Assembly: GCF_003234855.1 (NCBI RefSeq)
Contig: NZ_QKTO01000001.1
Location: 310,001 to 374,000 of the forward strand
Direction: 5' to 3'
Length of the DNA: 64,000 nucleotides
DNA from: Curtobacterium sp. MCBD17_032
GTDB lineage: Bacteria; Actinomycetota; Actinomycetes; Actinomycetales; Microbacteriaceae
Below, piece after piece: positions 16,450-28,009 of the stretch. A model generated the notes under the pieces. It saw nothing but the letters and a program-made list of their open reading frames with translations, was not told the origin of the DNA and did not search any database. Position 1 is the stretch's first letter, and every line of letters starts with the position of its first letter. Both the position numbers and the translations under genes were made by a program.

Positions 16450-16989
16450 TCAGACGTCCTCGACGTCGATGCTCTGGATGACGACGTCCTCGACGGGCTT
16501 GTCACGGCCGTCGGTCTGGACACCCTCGATTGCGTCGACGACCGCGCGCGACTCGTCGTCCGCGACCTCGCCGAAGATGGTGTGCTTGCCCTGGAGCCAG
16601 GGGGTCGCGACCGTCGTGATGAAGAACTGCGAGCCGTTCGTGCCGCGGCCGCCCTGGATGCCGGCGTTCGCCATGGCGAAGATGTACGGGTTCTGGAACG
16701 TGAGCTCCGGGGAGATCTCGTCGTCGAAGCGGTACCCGGGGCCGCCGATGCCCTGGCCGAGCGGGTCACCGCCCTGGATCATGAAGTCCTTGATGATGCG
16801 GTGGAAGACGACACCGTCGTAGAGCTTGTCGGTCGACACCCTGCCGGTGCCGGGGTGCGTCCACTCCTGCGTACCGGTCGCGAGACCGACGAAGTTCTGG
16901 ACGGTCTTCGGGGCGTGGTTGCCGAAGAGGTTGACGCGGATGTCGCCCTTGTTGGTGTGGATCGTTGCGACAGCGGTGTGCAGAGACAT
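16450..16989 (-). CDS. ppiA: cyclophilin-type peptidyl-prolyl cis-trans isomerase
   Basis: 179-residue cytoplasmic isomerase with no signal peptide. Family motifs are clear: FHRIIKDFMIQGGDP (active-site Arg and the Gln-Gly-Gly-Asp stretch), NAGIQGGRGTNGSQFFIT and the KHTIFGEV strand. It lies immediately upstream of the rhomboid gene and divergent from the 186-residue membrane-anchored protein. Its place between crgA and the gyrA-side tRNAs is the usual location of actinobacterial ppiA. Confidence 0.95.
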   Translation of the reverse strand: MSLHTAVATIHTNKGDIRVNLFGNHAPKTVQNFVGLATGTQEWTHPGTGRVSTDKLYDGVVFHRIIKDFMIQGGDPLGQGIGGPGYRFDDEISPELTFQNPYIFAMANAGIQGGRGTNGSQFFITTVATPWLQGKHTIFGEVADDESRAVVDAIEGVQTDGRDKPVEDVVIQSIDVEDV

Positions 16990-17103
16990 GTCCCGATTCT
17001 CGCATGTGCCGCTGGATGTGCACGGGACGCACAGCCGGTGATCTGTGACCTGTCAGGCGTCCTGGTGGCAGGATGGGGGCACGTCGACCCATGGAGGTAC
17101 CGA

Positions 17104-17664
17104 ATGTCGATCGAGATCCCGCGCAAGCGTCGGAAGCAGATCAAGAAGCTCAAGGGCAAGACCGCCACGCTCCTCGGTGAGCAGCGGAAGGTCCTCGAGC
17201 ACGCGAACGCGATCCTGGCCGAAGCCCGGGGCCACGCCGCCGATGCTGCCCGGAAGGACCTCGCTCCCCGCGTCCAGAACGCCATCGACAACGGGCTCCG
17301 TCCCGCGGTGGCCTCCGGTGTGCACGCAGCGACCTCTGCCGCGCAGAGCGCCTCGCACCGGTTCCAGTCGGAGGTCGTGCCCGGCCTCATCTCGACCGCT
17401 GGCTCCGTGCTCAGCGTCGGGGACCTGGCGAAGGACCCCCGCGTGCAGAAGATCGTGCAGGAAGCACAGAAGCGTGGCGGGAAGTTCCTCAAGCAGGCTC
17501 CCGTGCCGCAGAAGAAGGGCATCGGGTTCGGTGGGGTCGCCCTCATCGTCGTCGGTGTCGTCGCGGTCGCGGGTGCTGCCTACGCCGCGTACCAGACGCT
17601 CCGCGCGGACGACGACCTCTGGGTCGCCGACGACGCGGACACCGCGGGCAAGCCCGCCGCCTGA
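17104..17664 (+). CDS. conserved membrane-anchored protein of unknown function
   Basis: 186 residues from ATG 17104 (GGAGGT ribosome-binding site). The first about 60 residues are very basic and helical (RKRRKQIKKLKGK). Then comes an Ala/Ser-rich amphipathic region, a KGIGFGGVALIVVGVVAVAG membrane helix (about 139-162) and an acidic C-terminus (DDDLWVADDAD). There are no catalytic motifs. A basic N-terminus plus a single C-terminal helix suggests a tail-anchored protein with a cytoplasmic nucleic-acid- or membrane-binding part, but I do not recognise the family. A strong terminator follows. Confidence 0.75.
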   Translation: MSIEIPRKRRKQIKKLKGKTATLLGEQRKVLEHANAILAEARGHAADAARKDLAPRVQNAIDNGLRPAVASGVHAATSAAQSASHRFQSEVVPGLISTAGSVLSVGDLAKDPRVQKIVQEAQKRGGKFLKQAPVPQKKGIGFGGVALIVVGVVAVAGAAYAAYQTLRADDDLWVADDADTAGKPAA

Positions 17665-17678
17665 CCTCCTGGTTCGTT

Positions 17679-17714
17679 CGAAGGGCCCCGGCACCGCCGT
17701 GCCGGGGCCCTTCG
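17679..17714 (+). terminator. intrinsic terminator
   Basis: 15-bp perfect arms CGAAGGGCCCCGGCA and its complement around CCGCCG, followed by TCGTT, 15 bp after the stop of the gene at 17104-17664. Confidence 0.8.
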
Positions 17715-17869
17715 TCGTTCCCGGGGCGGTCACGCCGCGCTCCGACCGGCCGGGACACCCCGCAGGACTCCCGTCCACTGGTCACGACCCGTCGTCTGGA
17801 GGCCCGCCGACCGACGACTCGTGACCTTCCGACGCCAGACCCACGGCTCGCCGCGGATGAGCACATGAC

Positions 17870-17909
17870 GAAGCCCCTGGGCCGCGACGCAGTCGCAACC
17901 AGGGGCTTC
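17870..17909 (-). terminator. hairpin downstream of tRNA-Ala
   Basis: GAAGCCCCTGG at 17870-17880 pairs with CCAGGGGCTTC at 17899-17909. It lies 6 bp past the 3' end of the minus-strand tRNA-Ala, as expected for the terminator of the Ile-Ala tRNA transcript. The bases 17715-17869 upstream of it show no gene. Confidence 0.7.
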
Positions 17910-17914
17910 TCGAG

Positions 17915-17987
17915 TGGAGCCTAGGAGATTCGAACTCCTGACATCCGCCTTGCAAAGGCGGCGCTCTACCAACTGAGCTAAGGCCCC
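17915..17987 (-). tRNA. tRNA-Ala (anticodon TGC)
   Basis: Minus strand. Acceptor GGGGCCT pairs with AGGCTCC and discriminator A; CCA is not encoded. The D-arm is AGCTCAGTTGGTAGAGC. The anticodon stem-loop CGCCT-TTGCA-AGGCG carries TGC, and the T-arm has GTTCGAATC. It is paired with tRNA-Ile just upstream in the conserved gyrA-ileT-alaT order. Confidence 0.95.
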
Positions 17988-18040
17988 GGAGCGACCGAAC
18001 CGGCCGCCACGTCGGTGACACCGACGCGGGAGTTGAGTTG

Positions 18041-18117
18041 TGGTGGGGCTACAAGGACTTGAACCTTGGACCTCTTCGTTATCAGCGAAGCGCTCTAACC
18101 GCCTGAGCTATAGCCCC
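18041..18117 (-). tRNA. tRNA-Ile (anticodon GAT)
   Basis: Minus strand. Acceptor GGGGCTA pairs with TAGCCCC and is followed by an encoded ACCA end. The anticodon stem CTTCG...CGAAG holds the loop CTGATAA with GAT. D-arm and GGTTCAAGTCC T-arm are normal. Confidence 0.95.
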
Positions 18118-18190
18118 TCAGACCGGATGAAAGCCTACCGCACGATCGCGCTGGAGCGAAATCGAGGCGATCGGCGCCACCCGGACCGGG

Positions 18191-18598
18191 TCAGTTGTTG
18201 GTGAAGCCCACGAGCACGCCGCCCGTGATCCGCACGCTGAGGTTGTACAGGACGCTGACGATCGCGCCGAGCACCGTCCCCACGACGACGTTGAGGATGC
18301 CGACGACGATCGAGAAGCCGAGGACCTGGCCCAGCGAGAACTGGTCCATGATCGAGTAGCTGTTCTGCCCGGTGACGTCCTTCAACAGGCTGTCGATCTG
18401 CTCGAAGACACCGGTCTGGTTGAGGATGACCCAGACCAGGGCCGTGGCGACGACGATGACGATCGAGCCGGCGAGGGCGATGAGGAAGGAGATCTTCACC
18501 ATCGACCAGAAGTCGAGGTAGACCAGACGGAGTCGGACCTGACGAGTCCCGACCGGCCGCTTCGCTTTCCGCTGGAGCTTCTCGGCGACACTACTCAT
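18191..18598 (-). CDS. DUF3566 transmembrane protein
   Basis: 135-residue membrane protein with a basic N-terminus ([18 protein letters not shown]) and two long hydrophobic segments (about 33-60 and 90-120). It belongs to the DUF3566 family that follows gyrA in most actinobacteria; its function is not established. The ATG at 18598 lies 8 nt inside the end of gyrA, so it is translationally coupled to gyrase subunit A. Confidence 0.9.
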   Translation of the reverse strand: MSSVAEKLQRKAKRPVGTRQVRLRLVYLDFWSMVKISFLIALAGSIVIVVATALVWVILNQTGVFEQIDSLLKDVTGQNSYSIMDQFSLGQVLGFSIVVGILNVVVGTVLGAIVSVLYNLSVRITGGVLVGFTNN

Positions 18599-21275
18599 TG
18601 CTTGACTCGTCCTCTCCGGCCTCGGCAGGCTCGGCGTCGGTGGGCAGCGCTTCCGCGGAGACTTCCTCCACGAGCTCTGCGTCGGCGGCGTCGGCGACCG
18701 CTTCGTCCGGGCTGACGGTCTCGACCGGGCCGGCGGGCTCGATCTCGGCGTCCTCCTGGTCGTCCAGGTTCCGCTCGCTGTTACGGGCCACGGCGATGAT
18801 CCGGTCGTTCTCCGCGAACCTCGCGAAGACGACCCCCATCGTGTCGCGTCCCTTGGCGGGGACCTCGGCCACGGCAGACCTTACCACCTTGCCCGATTGC
18901 AGCACGACGAGCACCTCGTCGTCCTCACCGACGATGAGGGCACCGACCAGATCGCCACGATCGGCCGCCAGACGGGCGACCTTGATGCCGAGTCCGCCGC
19001 GTCCCTGGATGCGGTACTGGTCGACCGAGGTGCGCTTCGCGTAGCCGCCCTCCGTCATCACCCAGACGAACCCGTCGTCCGACACGACCGACGCGGAGAG
19101 GAGCGAGTCGTCCCCACGGAAGGACATGCCCTTCACGCCGGAGGTCGATCGGCCCATCGGCCGCAGGGCGTCGTTCGTCGCGGTGAACCGGAGCGACATC
19201 CCGTGGCGGGACACGAGGAGCAGGTCGTCGTGCTCGTCGACGAGCAGGGCCGAGCGGAGCGTGTCGCCCTCGCGCAGGTTGATCGCGATGATGCCGCCGG
19301 TACGGTTCGTGTCGTACTCGGTGAGCGCGGTCTTCTTCACGAGACCCTGCTCGGTGGCGAGCACGAGGTACTGCGCGGCCTCGTAGTCACGGATGTCGAG
19401 CACCTGCTGGATCTGCTCGTCCGGCTGCATGGCGAGGAGGTTTGCCGAGTGCTGGCCCTTGGCGTCGCGCCCGGCTTCCTGCAGCTCGTACGCCTTCGCC
19501 CGGTAGACGCGGCCCTGATCGGTGAGGAAGAGCAGCCAGTGGTGGGTCGTCGTGACGAAGAAGTGCTCGACGACGTCGTCCGCGCGGAGCTGGGCCCCAC
19601 GGACCCCACGGCCGCCGCGGTGCTGCGAGCGGTACTGGTCGCTCCGCGTGCGCTTGACGTAGCCGCCCCGGGTGATGGTGACGACGACCTCTTCCTCGGG
19701 GATGAGGTCTTCCATGCTCATGTCGCCGTCGAAGCCGAGCATGATCTCGGTCCGGCGGTCGTCGCCGAAGCGGTCGACGATCTCGGTGAGCTCCTCGACG
19801 ATGATCGTCCGCTGGCGCTCCGGCCGGGCGAGGATGTCCTCGAAGTCCGCGATCTTCAGCTCGAGGGCCTCGGCCTCCTCGTGGATCTTCTGGCGCTCGA
19901 GGGCGGCCAGACGACGCAGCTGCAGTTCGAGGATCGCACGGGCCTGGATCTCGTCGACGGAGAGCAGCTCCATGAGGCCGTTGCGCGCCTCCTCCACGTC
20001 GGGCGAGCGACGGATGAGCGCGATGACCTCGTCGAGGGCATCGAGTGCCGCGAGGTACCCGCGCAGGATGTGCGCGCGCTTCTCGGCCTCGCGCAGACGG
20101 AACCGGGTCCGTCGGACGATGACCTCGATCTGGTGGTCGACCCACGCGGAGATGAACCCGTCGAGCGCGAGGGTGCGGGGCACGCCGTCGACGATCGCGA
20201 GCATGTTGGCGCCGAAGTTCTCCTGCAACTGCGTGTGCTTGTACAGGTTGTTCAGCACGACCTTGGCGACCGCGTCCCGCTTCAGCACGATGACGAGTCG
20301 CTGCCCGGTCCGACCCGAGGTCTCGTCGCGGATGTCCGCGACGCCCGCGAGACGACCGTCCTTGACGAGCTCGGCGATCTTGATCGCGAGGTTGTCCGGG
20401 TTCACCTGGTACGGCAGTTCGGTGACGACCAAGCAGGTGCGGCCCTGGATCTCCTCGACGTTGACGACCGCGCGCATCGTGATGGAGCCGCGACCGGTCC
20501 GGTAGGCGTCGACGATGCCCCGCGTGCCGAGGATCTGCGCACCGGTCGGGAAGTCCGGGCCCTTGATGCGCTGCATGAGCGCCTCGAGGAGCTCCTCACG
20601 CGAGGCGTCCGGGTGCTCGAGCGCCCACACGGCACCGGCAGCGACCTCTCGCAGGTTGTGCGGCGGGATGTTCGTGGCCATGCCGACCGCGATGCCGACC
20701 GAGCCGTTGACGAGCAGGTTCGGGAACCGCGAGGGCAGGATCGACGGCTCCTGCGTGCGACCGTCGTAGTTGTCCTGGAAGTCGACGGTCTCTTCCTCGA
20801 TGTCACGCACCATCTCGAGCGCGAGGGGGGCCATCTTGGTCTCGGTGTACCGCGGGGCAGCGGCGCCGTCGTTGCCGGGGGACCCGAAGTTCCCCTGGCC
20901 GAGCGCGAGCGGGTACCGGAGCGACCACGGCTGCACCAGGCGGACGAGCGCGTCGTAGATGGCGCTGTCGCCGTGCGGGTGGAACTGGCCCATCACGTCG
21001 CCGACCACACGCGAGCACTTCGAGAAGGCCCGGTCCGGCCGGTACCCGCCGTCGTACATCGCGTAGATCACGCGGCGGTGCACGGGCTTCAGGCCGTCAC
21101 GGACCTCCGGCAGCGCACGGCCGACGATGACGGACATCGCGTAGTCGAGGTACGAGCGCTGCATCTCCAACTGCAGGTCGACCTGCGAGATGCGGTCACC
21201 GGAGACGACGATGTCCCCGCTCGAGCCGTGCACGATCTCGGGCTCGTCGGCGCCGTTCTCGTTGTCGTCAGCCAT
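18591..21275 (-). CDS. gyrA: DNA gyrase subunit A
   Basis: 894 residues, no intein. The winged-helix and tower domains carry catalytic Tyr143 in PRYTETK. The quinolone-resistance region reads [12 protein letters not shown], with Ser104 and Asp108 in the positions of E. coli Ser83 and Asp87, i.e. the residues associated with fluoroquinolone susceptibility (family knowledge). The C-terminal half is the six-bladed DNA-wrapping domain with the [13 protein letters not shown] GyrA-box at about residue 558. The tail is acidic (Glu/Ala/Asp-rich). It follows gyrB by 112 bp. Confidence 0.98.
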   Translation of the reverse strand: MADDNENGADEPEIVHGSSGDIVVSGDRISQVDLQLEMQRSYLDYAMSVIVGRALPEVRDGLKPVHRRVIYAMYDGGYRPDRAFSKCSRVVGDVMGQFHPHGDSAIYDALVRLVQPWSLRYPLALGQGNFGSPGNDGAAAPRYTETKMAPLALEMVRDIEEETVDFQDNYDGRTQEPSILPSRFPNLLVNGSVGIAVGMATNIPPHNLREVAAGAVWALEHPDASREELLEALMQRIKGPDFPTGAQILGTRGIVDAYRTGRGSITMRAVVNVEEIQGRTCLVVTELPYQVNPDNLAIKIAELVKDGRLAGVADIRDETSGRTGQRLVIVLKRDAVAKVVLNNLYKHTQLQENFGANMLAIVDGVPRTLALDGFISAWVDHQIEVIVRRTRFRLREAEKRAHILRGYLAALDALDEVIALIRRSPDVEEARNGLMELLSVDEIQARAILELQLRRLAALERQKIHEEAEALELKIADFEDILARPERQRTIIVEELTEIVDRFGDDRRTEIMLGFDGDMSMEDLIPEEEVVVTITRGGYVKRTRSDQYRSQHRGGRGVRGAQLRADDVVEHFFVTTTHHWLLFLTDQGRVYRAKAYELQEAGRDAKGQHSANLLAMQPDEQIQQVLDIRDYEAAQYLVLATEQGLVKKTALTEYDTNRTGGIIAINLREGDTLRSALLVDEHDDLLLVSRHGMSLRFTATNDALRPMGRSTSGVKGMSFRGDDSLLSASVVSDDGFVWVMTEGGYAKRTSVDQYRIQGRGGLGIKVARLAADRGDLVGALIVGEDDEVLVVLQSGKVVRSAVAEVPAKGRDTMGVVFARFAENDRIIAVARNSERNLDDQEDAEIEPAGPVETVSPDEAVADAADAELVEEVSAEALPTDAEPAEAGEDESSNE

Positions 21276-21387
21276 GTGCTTGCGTTGCCTTCCTTGACAG
21301 CCTGGAGGCTCGTCGTCCGTTGGTCACGCCGGGCGCGACCACGAGGGGTCGGGACGGGTCGACGCGGTGTGCGCCGCGCCTCCCGGC

Positions 21388-23493
<2,106 letters not shown>

Positions 23494-23536
23494 TCACAGA
23501 GCGACGAATCCCCGACGGAAGGATGATTTCGTCTGG

Positions 23537-24037
23537 TCAACCGTAGGTATCGCGGGGGCCGCGCCCCTGGACCGACCTGAGGCCCCGTTTCCACGTGGGG
23601 GCGTCCGGGCCGGAAACCCGGATCGATTCCACGCCCGCCGCCGGGTACCGCTGTGCGATGGTCGTCGTGACGGTCCCGCGCATGAGTCGGAGCTGCGTCG
23701 CCCACGCCGTCGAGTCGCACCGGATGACCAGGGCGCCGTCCTCGATGGTGACCGGGGTGGAGTGCTTCGCCAGCTCCTCCCCGACCACGCTGGGCCAGTC
23801 GACGAACAGTTCCGAGCGTGCCAGTGGCTCCGTCCATCCGAGCTCGGCGGTCAGCGCACCCATCACGTCGCCGAGGCCGGTGGGCTCCCGTCCCTTCCCG
23901 TACGGCACCGAATCCGGGTCCTGTCCGGCGGCCCGGCGCCGACGCGCGTCGACCCCCCGCTTCGACGGGTCGCCGAACACGGCCTTGAAGTGCTGGTACA
24001 CCCGCGAGGGCTCGGCCGGCTTCCACGGCTTCGGCAT
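23537..24037 (-). CDS. dciA: DciA-like protein (DUF721)
   Basis: 166 residues. The DUF721 core is about residues 60-135 (VMGALTAELGWTEPLA, WPSVVGEELAKHSTPV, LVIRCDSTAWATQLRLM), preceded by a basic Arg-rich linker. DUF721 proteins (DciA) are the ancestral loaders or helpers of the DnaB replicative helicase in bacteria lacking DnaC, consistent with the absence of dnaC here. Its ATG overlaps the recF stop by one base (TGATG), so it is coupled to recF. Confidence 0.88.
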   Translation of the reverse strand: MPKPWKPAEPSRVYQHFKAVFGDPSKRGVDARRRRAAGQDPDSVPYGKGREPTGLGDVMGALTAELGWTEPLARSELFVDWPSVVGEELAKHSTPVTIEDGALVIRCDSTAWATQLRLMRGTVTTTIAQRYPAAGVESIRVSGPDAPTWKRGLRSVQGRGPRDTYG

Positions 24038-25398
24038 CAGGGTGCCGCCCGGTGCGCGGGGTCGTCCGACCGGGCGCGATCGGTGGGCGTGGGCACGGCC
24101 GGACCCTGCTCGGTCGGGTCTGACTCGGACGGGTCTGACTCGTGCGGCTCGGCCGCGGCGGGCACGTCCGCCGCCGCGGTGACGTCGATCGCCTCCGGCA
24201 CCCCCGGACGGGAGGCCCGACTCCCGTCCTCCGCGTCCGGCACGATGGCACCCGCCTCGATCCGCACGGTGTGCGCGGCGAGCTGGTCCGGCACGTCACC
24301 GTGCACCGCCGCCGTGATGAGCACCTGCTCGTAGTCCGCGACCGCCCCGGCCAGGCGCTCCCGCCGTGACTCGTCGAGCTCCGCGAACACGTCGTCGAGG
24401 ATGATGATCGGGTCGCCGAGGGAGGACTCGGCACGCAGGATCGTCGCCGACGCCAGCTGCACCGCGAGCGCGAACGACCAGGACTCCCCGTGACTGGCGT
24501 ACCCGCGGGCCGGTAACCCGTTCAGCTCGAAGAGCACGTCGTCCCGATGAGGTCCGGTCAGCGTCAGGCCGCGGTCCAGTTCGTCCCGCCGACGGCGCTC
24601 GAGCGCCACGCGGAACGCCTCTGCCGCGGACGCGGTCGTGACCGGTTCCTCGGGCGTCCCGAGCACCGGGTCGGTGGCCGCCGCGTCCTCCGGATCAGCA
24701 CCCCGCACGCTGAGGACACCGGCGATCGACGCCTGGTGCCGCTCACCGGCGACCGTCGCGTACGACTCCGTGACGAACGGGGCGAGCCGGCGGGTGAGGT
24801 GGTCGCGGGCGGCGATGATCTCGGCGCCGAACGCCACGAGCCGGTCGTCCCAGACGTCGAGCGTCGAGAGCGCCCCGGCCTTCACCCCGGTCGCGCGGGC
24901 CGACTTCAGCAGGGTGTTCCGCTGGCGGAGCGTGCGGTCGTAGTCGGCGAGCACGCCCTGCATGCGCGGGGCGATCTGGACGAGGAGCTCGTCGATCATC
25001 CGCCGGCGCCCCGACGGCTCGCCGCGGACGAGTGCCAGGTCCTCGGGGGCGAAGAGCACGCTGGTGCAGTAGCGCGGGAGCTCGCGGGGCTTGATCGCGG
25101 ACCGGTTCACCTGCGCCCGGTTCGACCCCGTCCGGTTGATCTGCACCTCGGCGAGGATGCTGCGGTCCTCGTGCGCGAGCCGTGCCCGGACGATCGCCGA
25201 GTCACATCCCTGTCGCACGAGCGCCGCGTCGGTGGGGACGCGGTGCGACCCGAGGGTCGAGAGGTACCCGATCGACTCGACCAGGTTCGTCTTGCCCTGG
25301 CCGTTCCGACCGACGAACAGGTTCGGCCCGCGTGCGAAGTCGACGTCCGCCTCCCGGTAGTTCCGGAAGTCGGAGAGTTGCAGATGGTCGACGTGCAC
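24037..25398 (-). CDS. recF: DNA replication and repair protein RecF
   Basis: 453 residues from GTG 25398. SMC-like ATPase that helps load RecA at gaps. Walker A GRNGQGKTN is at about 30-38, the signature motif is LTGPHRDDV, and Walker B is IIILDDVFAELD. The core ends near residue 385. The remaining about 65 residues are an Ala/Glu/Asp/Pro-rich, apparently disordered tail not usual in RecF (typically 360-400 residues). It is followed directly by dciA and lies 37 bp downstream of gnd. Confidence 0.95.
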   Translation of the reverse strand: MHVDHLQLSDFRNYREADVDFARGPNLFVGRNGQGKTNLVESIGYLSTLGSHRVPTDAALVRQGCDSAIVRARLAHEDRSILAEVQINRTGSNRAQVNRSAIKPRELPRYCTSVLFAPEDLALVRGEPSGRRRMIDELLVQIAPRMQGVLADYDRTLRQRNTLLKSARATGVKAGALSTLDVWDDRLVAFGAEIIAARDHLTRRLAPFVTESYATVAGERHQASIAGVLSVRGADPEDAAATDPVLGTPEEPVTTASAAEAFRVALERRRRDELDRGLTLTGPHRDDVLFELNGLPARGYASHGESWSFALAVQLASATILRAESSLGDPIIILDDVFAELDESRRERLAGAVADYEQVLITAAVHGDVPDQLAAHTVRIEAGAIVPDAEDGSRASRPGVPEAIDVTAAADVPAAAEPHESDPSESDPTEQGPAVPTPTDRARSDDPAHRAAP

Positions 25399-25435
25399 GC
25401 GGGCCGAAACGGGTCGAGGGGGTTACCCCGACCGG

Positions 25436-26323
25436 TTACGCCTTCTTGACGGCGTGGCCGCCGAACTGGTTGCGGAGTGCCGCGACGGCCTTCATCGTCG
25501 GGGACGCGCTGCCCTGACGCGAGACGAAGCGCGCGAAGATGGACGCCGAGATCGCCGGCATCGGCACCGCGTGCTCGATGGCCTCTTCCAGGGTCCACCG
25601 GCCCTCGCCGGAGTCCTCCACGTAGCCCTCGATGGCGTCGAGCTTCGGGTCCTCGTTCAGCGCGAGGACCATCAGGTCGAGCAGCCAGGAGCGGACGACG
25701 GTGCCGCGCTGCCATCCGGCGAACACGGCGGGGACGTCCTTGATGATGTCCTTCGCCTCGAGGAGCTCGTAGCCCTCGCCGTACGCCTGCATGATCGCGT
25801 ACTCGATGCCGTTGTGGACCATCTTCGCGTAGTGGCCCGCGCCGATGCCGCCAGCGTGCGAGAAGCCCTCTTCGCGCGGGCCCTCGGGGCGCAGTGCGTC
25901 GAAGACGGGCATCGCGAACTCGACGTCCTCGGCAGCACCGCCGACCATGAGACCGTAGCCGTTGTCCTTGCCCCAGACACCGCCGGATACGCCGGCGTCC
26001 ATGTAGCGGATGCCCTTGGCAGCGAGCTGCTCGGCGTGGACGGTGTCGTCGAGCCACTTCGAGTTGCCACCGTCGATGACGAGGTCGCCCTCGCTGAGCA
26101 CGCCGGCCAGGTCGGAGATCACGTCGTGGGTGATCTTGCCGTGCGGGACCATGACCCACACGAGACGCTTGCTGTCGGTGAGGGCTTCTGCCAGTGCGCC
26201 GAGGTCGGCGACGTCCGAGACGGCGGGGTTGGCGTCGTACCCGACGACGTCGATCCCTGCGTTGCGCAGACGCGCACGCATGTTGTTGCCCATCTTCCCG
26301 AGGCCGACAAGACCGATCTGCAT
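25436..26323 (-). CDS. gnd: 6-phosphogluconate dehydrogenase, decarboxylating (short form)
   Basis: 295 residues. Oxidises 6-phosphogluconate to ribulose 5-phosphate with release of CO2. The Rossmann motif GLGKMGNNM is at residues 6-14 and the substrate motif DAGVSGGVWG is near 119; catalytic Lys and Asn are in HYAKMVHNGIEYA. At about 300 residues it belongs to the short GntZ/YqeC-type (often NAD-dependent) subgroup. It has a GAGGAAA ribosome-binding site. Its position between dnaN and recF is characteristic of many actinobacteria. Confidence 0.95.
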   Translation of the reverse strand: MQIGLVGLGKMGNNMRARLRNAGIDVVGYDANPAVSDVADLGALAEALTDSKRLVWVMVPHGKITHDVISDLAGVLSEGDLVIDGGNSKWLDDTVHAEQLAAKGIRYMDAGVSGGVWGKDNGYGLMVGGAAEDVEFAMPVFDALRPEGPREEGFSHAGGIGAGHYAKMVHNGIEYAIMQAYGEGYELLEAKDIIKDVPAVFAGWQRGTVVRSWLLDLMVLALNEDPKLDAIEGYVEDSGEGRWTLEEAIEHAVPMPAISASIFARFVSRQGSASPTMKAVAALRNQFGGHAVKKA

Positions 26324-26393
26324 GATTTCCTCTTCTTCGTCGATGTCGCGCTGATGCTGGTGTCCACGCGTCAGCGCTGGATGGCTGTTGCGG

Positions 26394-27554
26394 CTAGCGC
26401 AGCAGCAGGTTGGGCTGCAACAGGTACCGGTACCCGTCCGTGGCAGCTTCCTCTCGCGAGGACTGCCCGGTGATCAGGACCGGTCCGGGCTTGTTCGGGT
26501 TCTCCGTCTTGGTGAAGGAGATCCGGACGAACTCGGAGTGCACCGCATTCAACCCGTCCAGGAGGAAGGCCGGTTTCAGGGAGACCACCGTTTCCTCACC
26601 AGTCAGCAACGCATCGATCGACTCTGACGCCTGCGCTTGTTCGGAACCGATCGCCTCGAGCGTGAGCCCGTCGACCGAGAAGGAGAACCGGAGCGCGGCT
26701 TCGCGCTCCAGGACGAGGGACACCCGTCGGACCGCCTCGACCAGTTCGGCGGTGTTGATCACGGCGTGGTCCTGGACAGTGTCGGGGAAGAGCCGACGGA
26801 CCGGCGGGTAGTTGCCCTTGATGAGCAGCGACGTCACGGTCTTGTCATCGGCCTGGAACGCGATGAGCTCACGGTCGGAGCCACCGCTGATCGACACCGA
26901 GACGGTCGTGGCCGAGCCGAACGTACGGCCGACCTCCTGCAGCGTGCGGGCCGGGACGAGCGCGTGCAGCGTCGGCGCAGCGTCGTCGTCACCACCGGGT
27001 CGGCCGGAGTCCCACTGGATGGTCCGGACGGCGACACGGTAGCGGTCGGTCGCGATGAGCGAGACGTCGCTCTCCCCGACCTCGAGCTGGACGCCGGTGA
27101 TGACCGGGGTGACGTCGTCGCGGCTTGCGGCGACGGCCACCTGGGAGACGGCCTCGGAGAACGAGTCCCCCGGGATGACGCCGGTCTGCGGGCCGATCTC
27201 CGGGAGGGTCGGGTACTCCTCGACCGGCATGGACAGCAGGGTGAAGTGCGCCGATCCGCAGGTGACGGTGATGCGGAAGTCATCCGTCGAGAACGTGACC
27301 GGGGCGTTCGGCAGACGGCTCGCGATGTCGTTCAGCAAGCGACCGGAGACGAGCACCGTGCCGGGGTCGTCGATCTGAGCCGCGATCGACGTCTGCGCCG
27401 ACACCTCGTAGTCGAACGAGGAGAGCGTGAGTCGATCACCGTCGGCATGGATGAGCACGCCGGAGAGGATCGGGAGGGTCGTGCGCTGTGGGAGGAGCTT
27501 CACCGCGAAGGAGACGGCTTCGGAGAAGACGTCCCGGTTGACCTCGAACTTCAC
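26394..27554 (-). CDS. dnaN: DNA polymerase III beta subunit (sliding clamp)
   Basis: 386 residues from GTG 27554 (VKFEVNRDVFSEAVSF start, AGGGG upstream). Forms the ring-shaped processivity clamp. Three clamp domains are visible; typical stretches are LPILSGVLI, LLNDIASRLP and EYPTLPE in domains 1-2 and the C-terminal YLLQPNLLLR peptide. An upstream ATG at 27605 would add 17 unrelated residues. It lies immediately past oriC. Confidence 0.97.
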   Translation of the reverse strand: MKFEVNRDVFSEAVSFAVKLLPQRTTLPILSGVLIHADGDRLTLSSFDYEVSAQTSIAAQIDDPGTVLVSGRLLNDIASRLPNAPVTFSTDDFRITVTCGSAHFTLLSMPVEEYPTLPEIGPQTGVIPGDSFSEAVSQVAVAASRDDVTPVITGVQLEVGESDVSLIATDRYRVAVRTIQWDSGRPGGDDDAAPTLHALVPARTLQEVGRTFGSATTVSVSISGGSDRELIAFQADDKTVTSLLIKGNYPPVRRLFPDTVQDHAVINTAELVEAVRRVSLVLEREAALRFSFSVDGLTLEAIGSEQAQASESIDALLTGEETVVSLKPAFLLDGLNAVHSEFVRISFTKTENPNKPGPVLITGQSSREEAATDGYRYLLQPNLLLR

Positions 27555-27605
27555 AGCGTGGACCCCTGTCGATCGGTTGACTGTCCGGCCGCCCCATTGT
27601 GGCAC

Positions 27606-28009
27606 AGCGGCGGCAGACCGCCGATCCGTGTCATCCGCCGTCCCCAGGGGTTGGCCCAGGGAGAGGGAGAGAGAAGAGAGGAGTAATGGTCTTAACGCCT
27701 GTGCACACTGTGGACAACTCTGGGGATGCCGCTCGTCGACAGGGAACTACACCGGTGTGACTTGTTGGCGGCATGTGCACGGCCTCTGGATGAGGATTCT
27801 TCGTCTATCCACTTCCATCCCCAGTTTCCACAAGCAGCCCTCCAGCTGTGAACAACGGAGCGGCGTGTCCTCCACAGTTATCCACAGGCTTTCCACACTG
27901 TGGGGAATCCGGCGCATGGAACCGTCTCAGATGGTGGACGCACGCAGAAGGAGGCCGATCCCGGGTCTTGGACGGGCCTCCTGGACGGGGGGTGGCGTGG
28001 AGGGACTGC
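27606..28009. other. chromosomal replication origin oriC (dnaA-dnaN intergenic region)
   Basis: About 400 bp without a gene between dnaA and dnaN, the usual actinobacterial oriC location. DnaA boxes: TGTGGACAA (27709-27717, reverse orientation) and TTATCCACA (27878-27886) are perfect. Near matches are TCCTCCACA (27868-27876), CTTTCCACA (27889-27897), TGTGGGGAA (27899-27907, reverse), GTTTCCACA (27824-27832) and TGTGAACAA (27847-27855, reverse). A locally AT-richer, purine-rich run (27655-27700) may be the unwinding side. Gene strand bias reverses across this point. Confidence 0.9.

Noticed and set aside
23580..23600. TTTCCACGTGGGG near the DciA gene end as parS
   Set aside because: The right half does not match and it lies in the dciA coding sequence.
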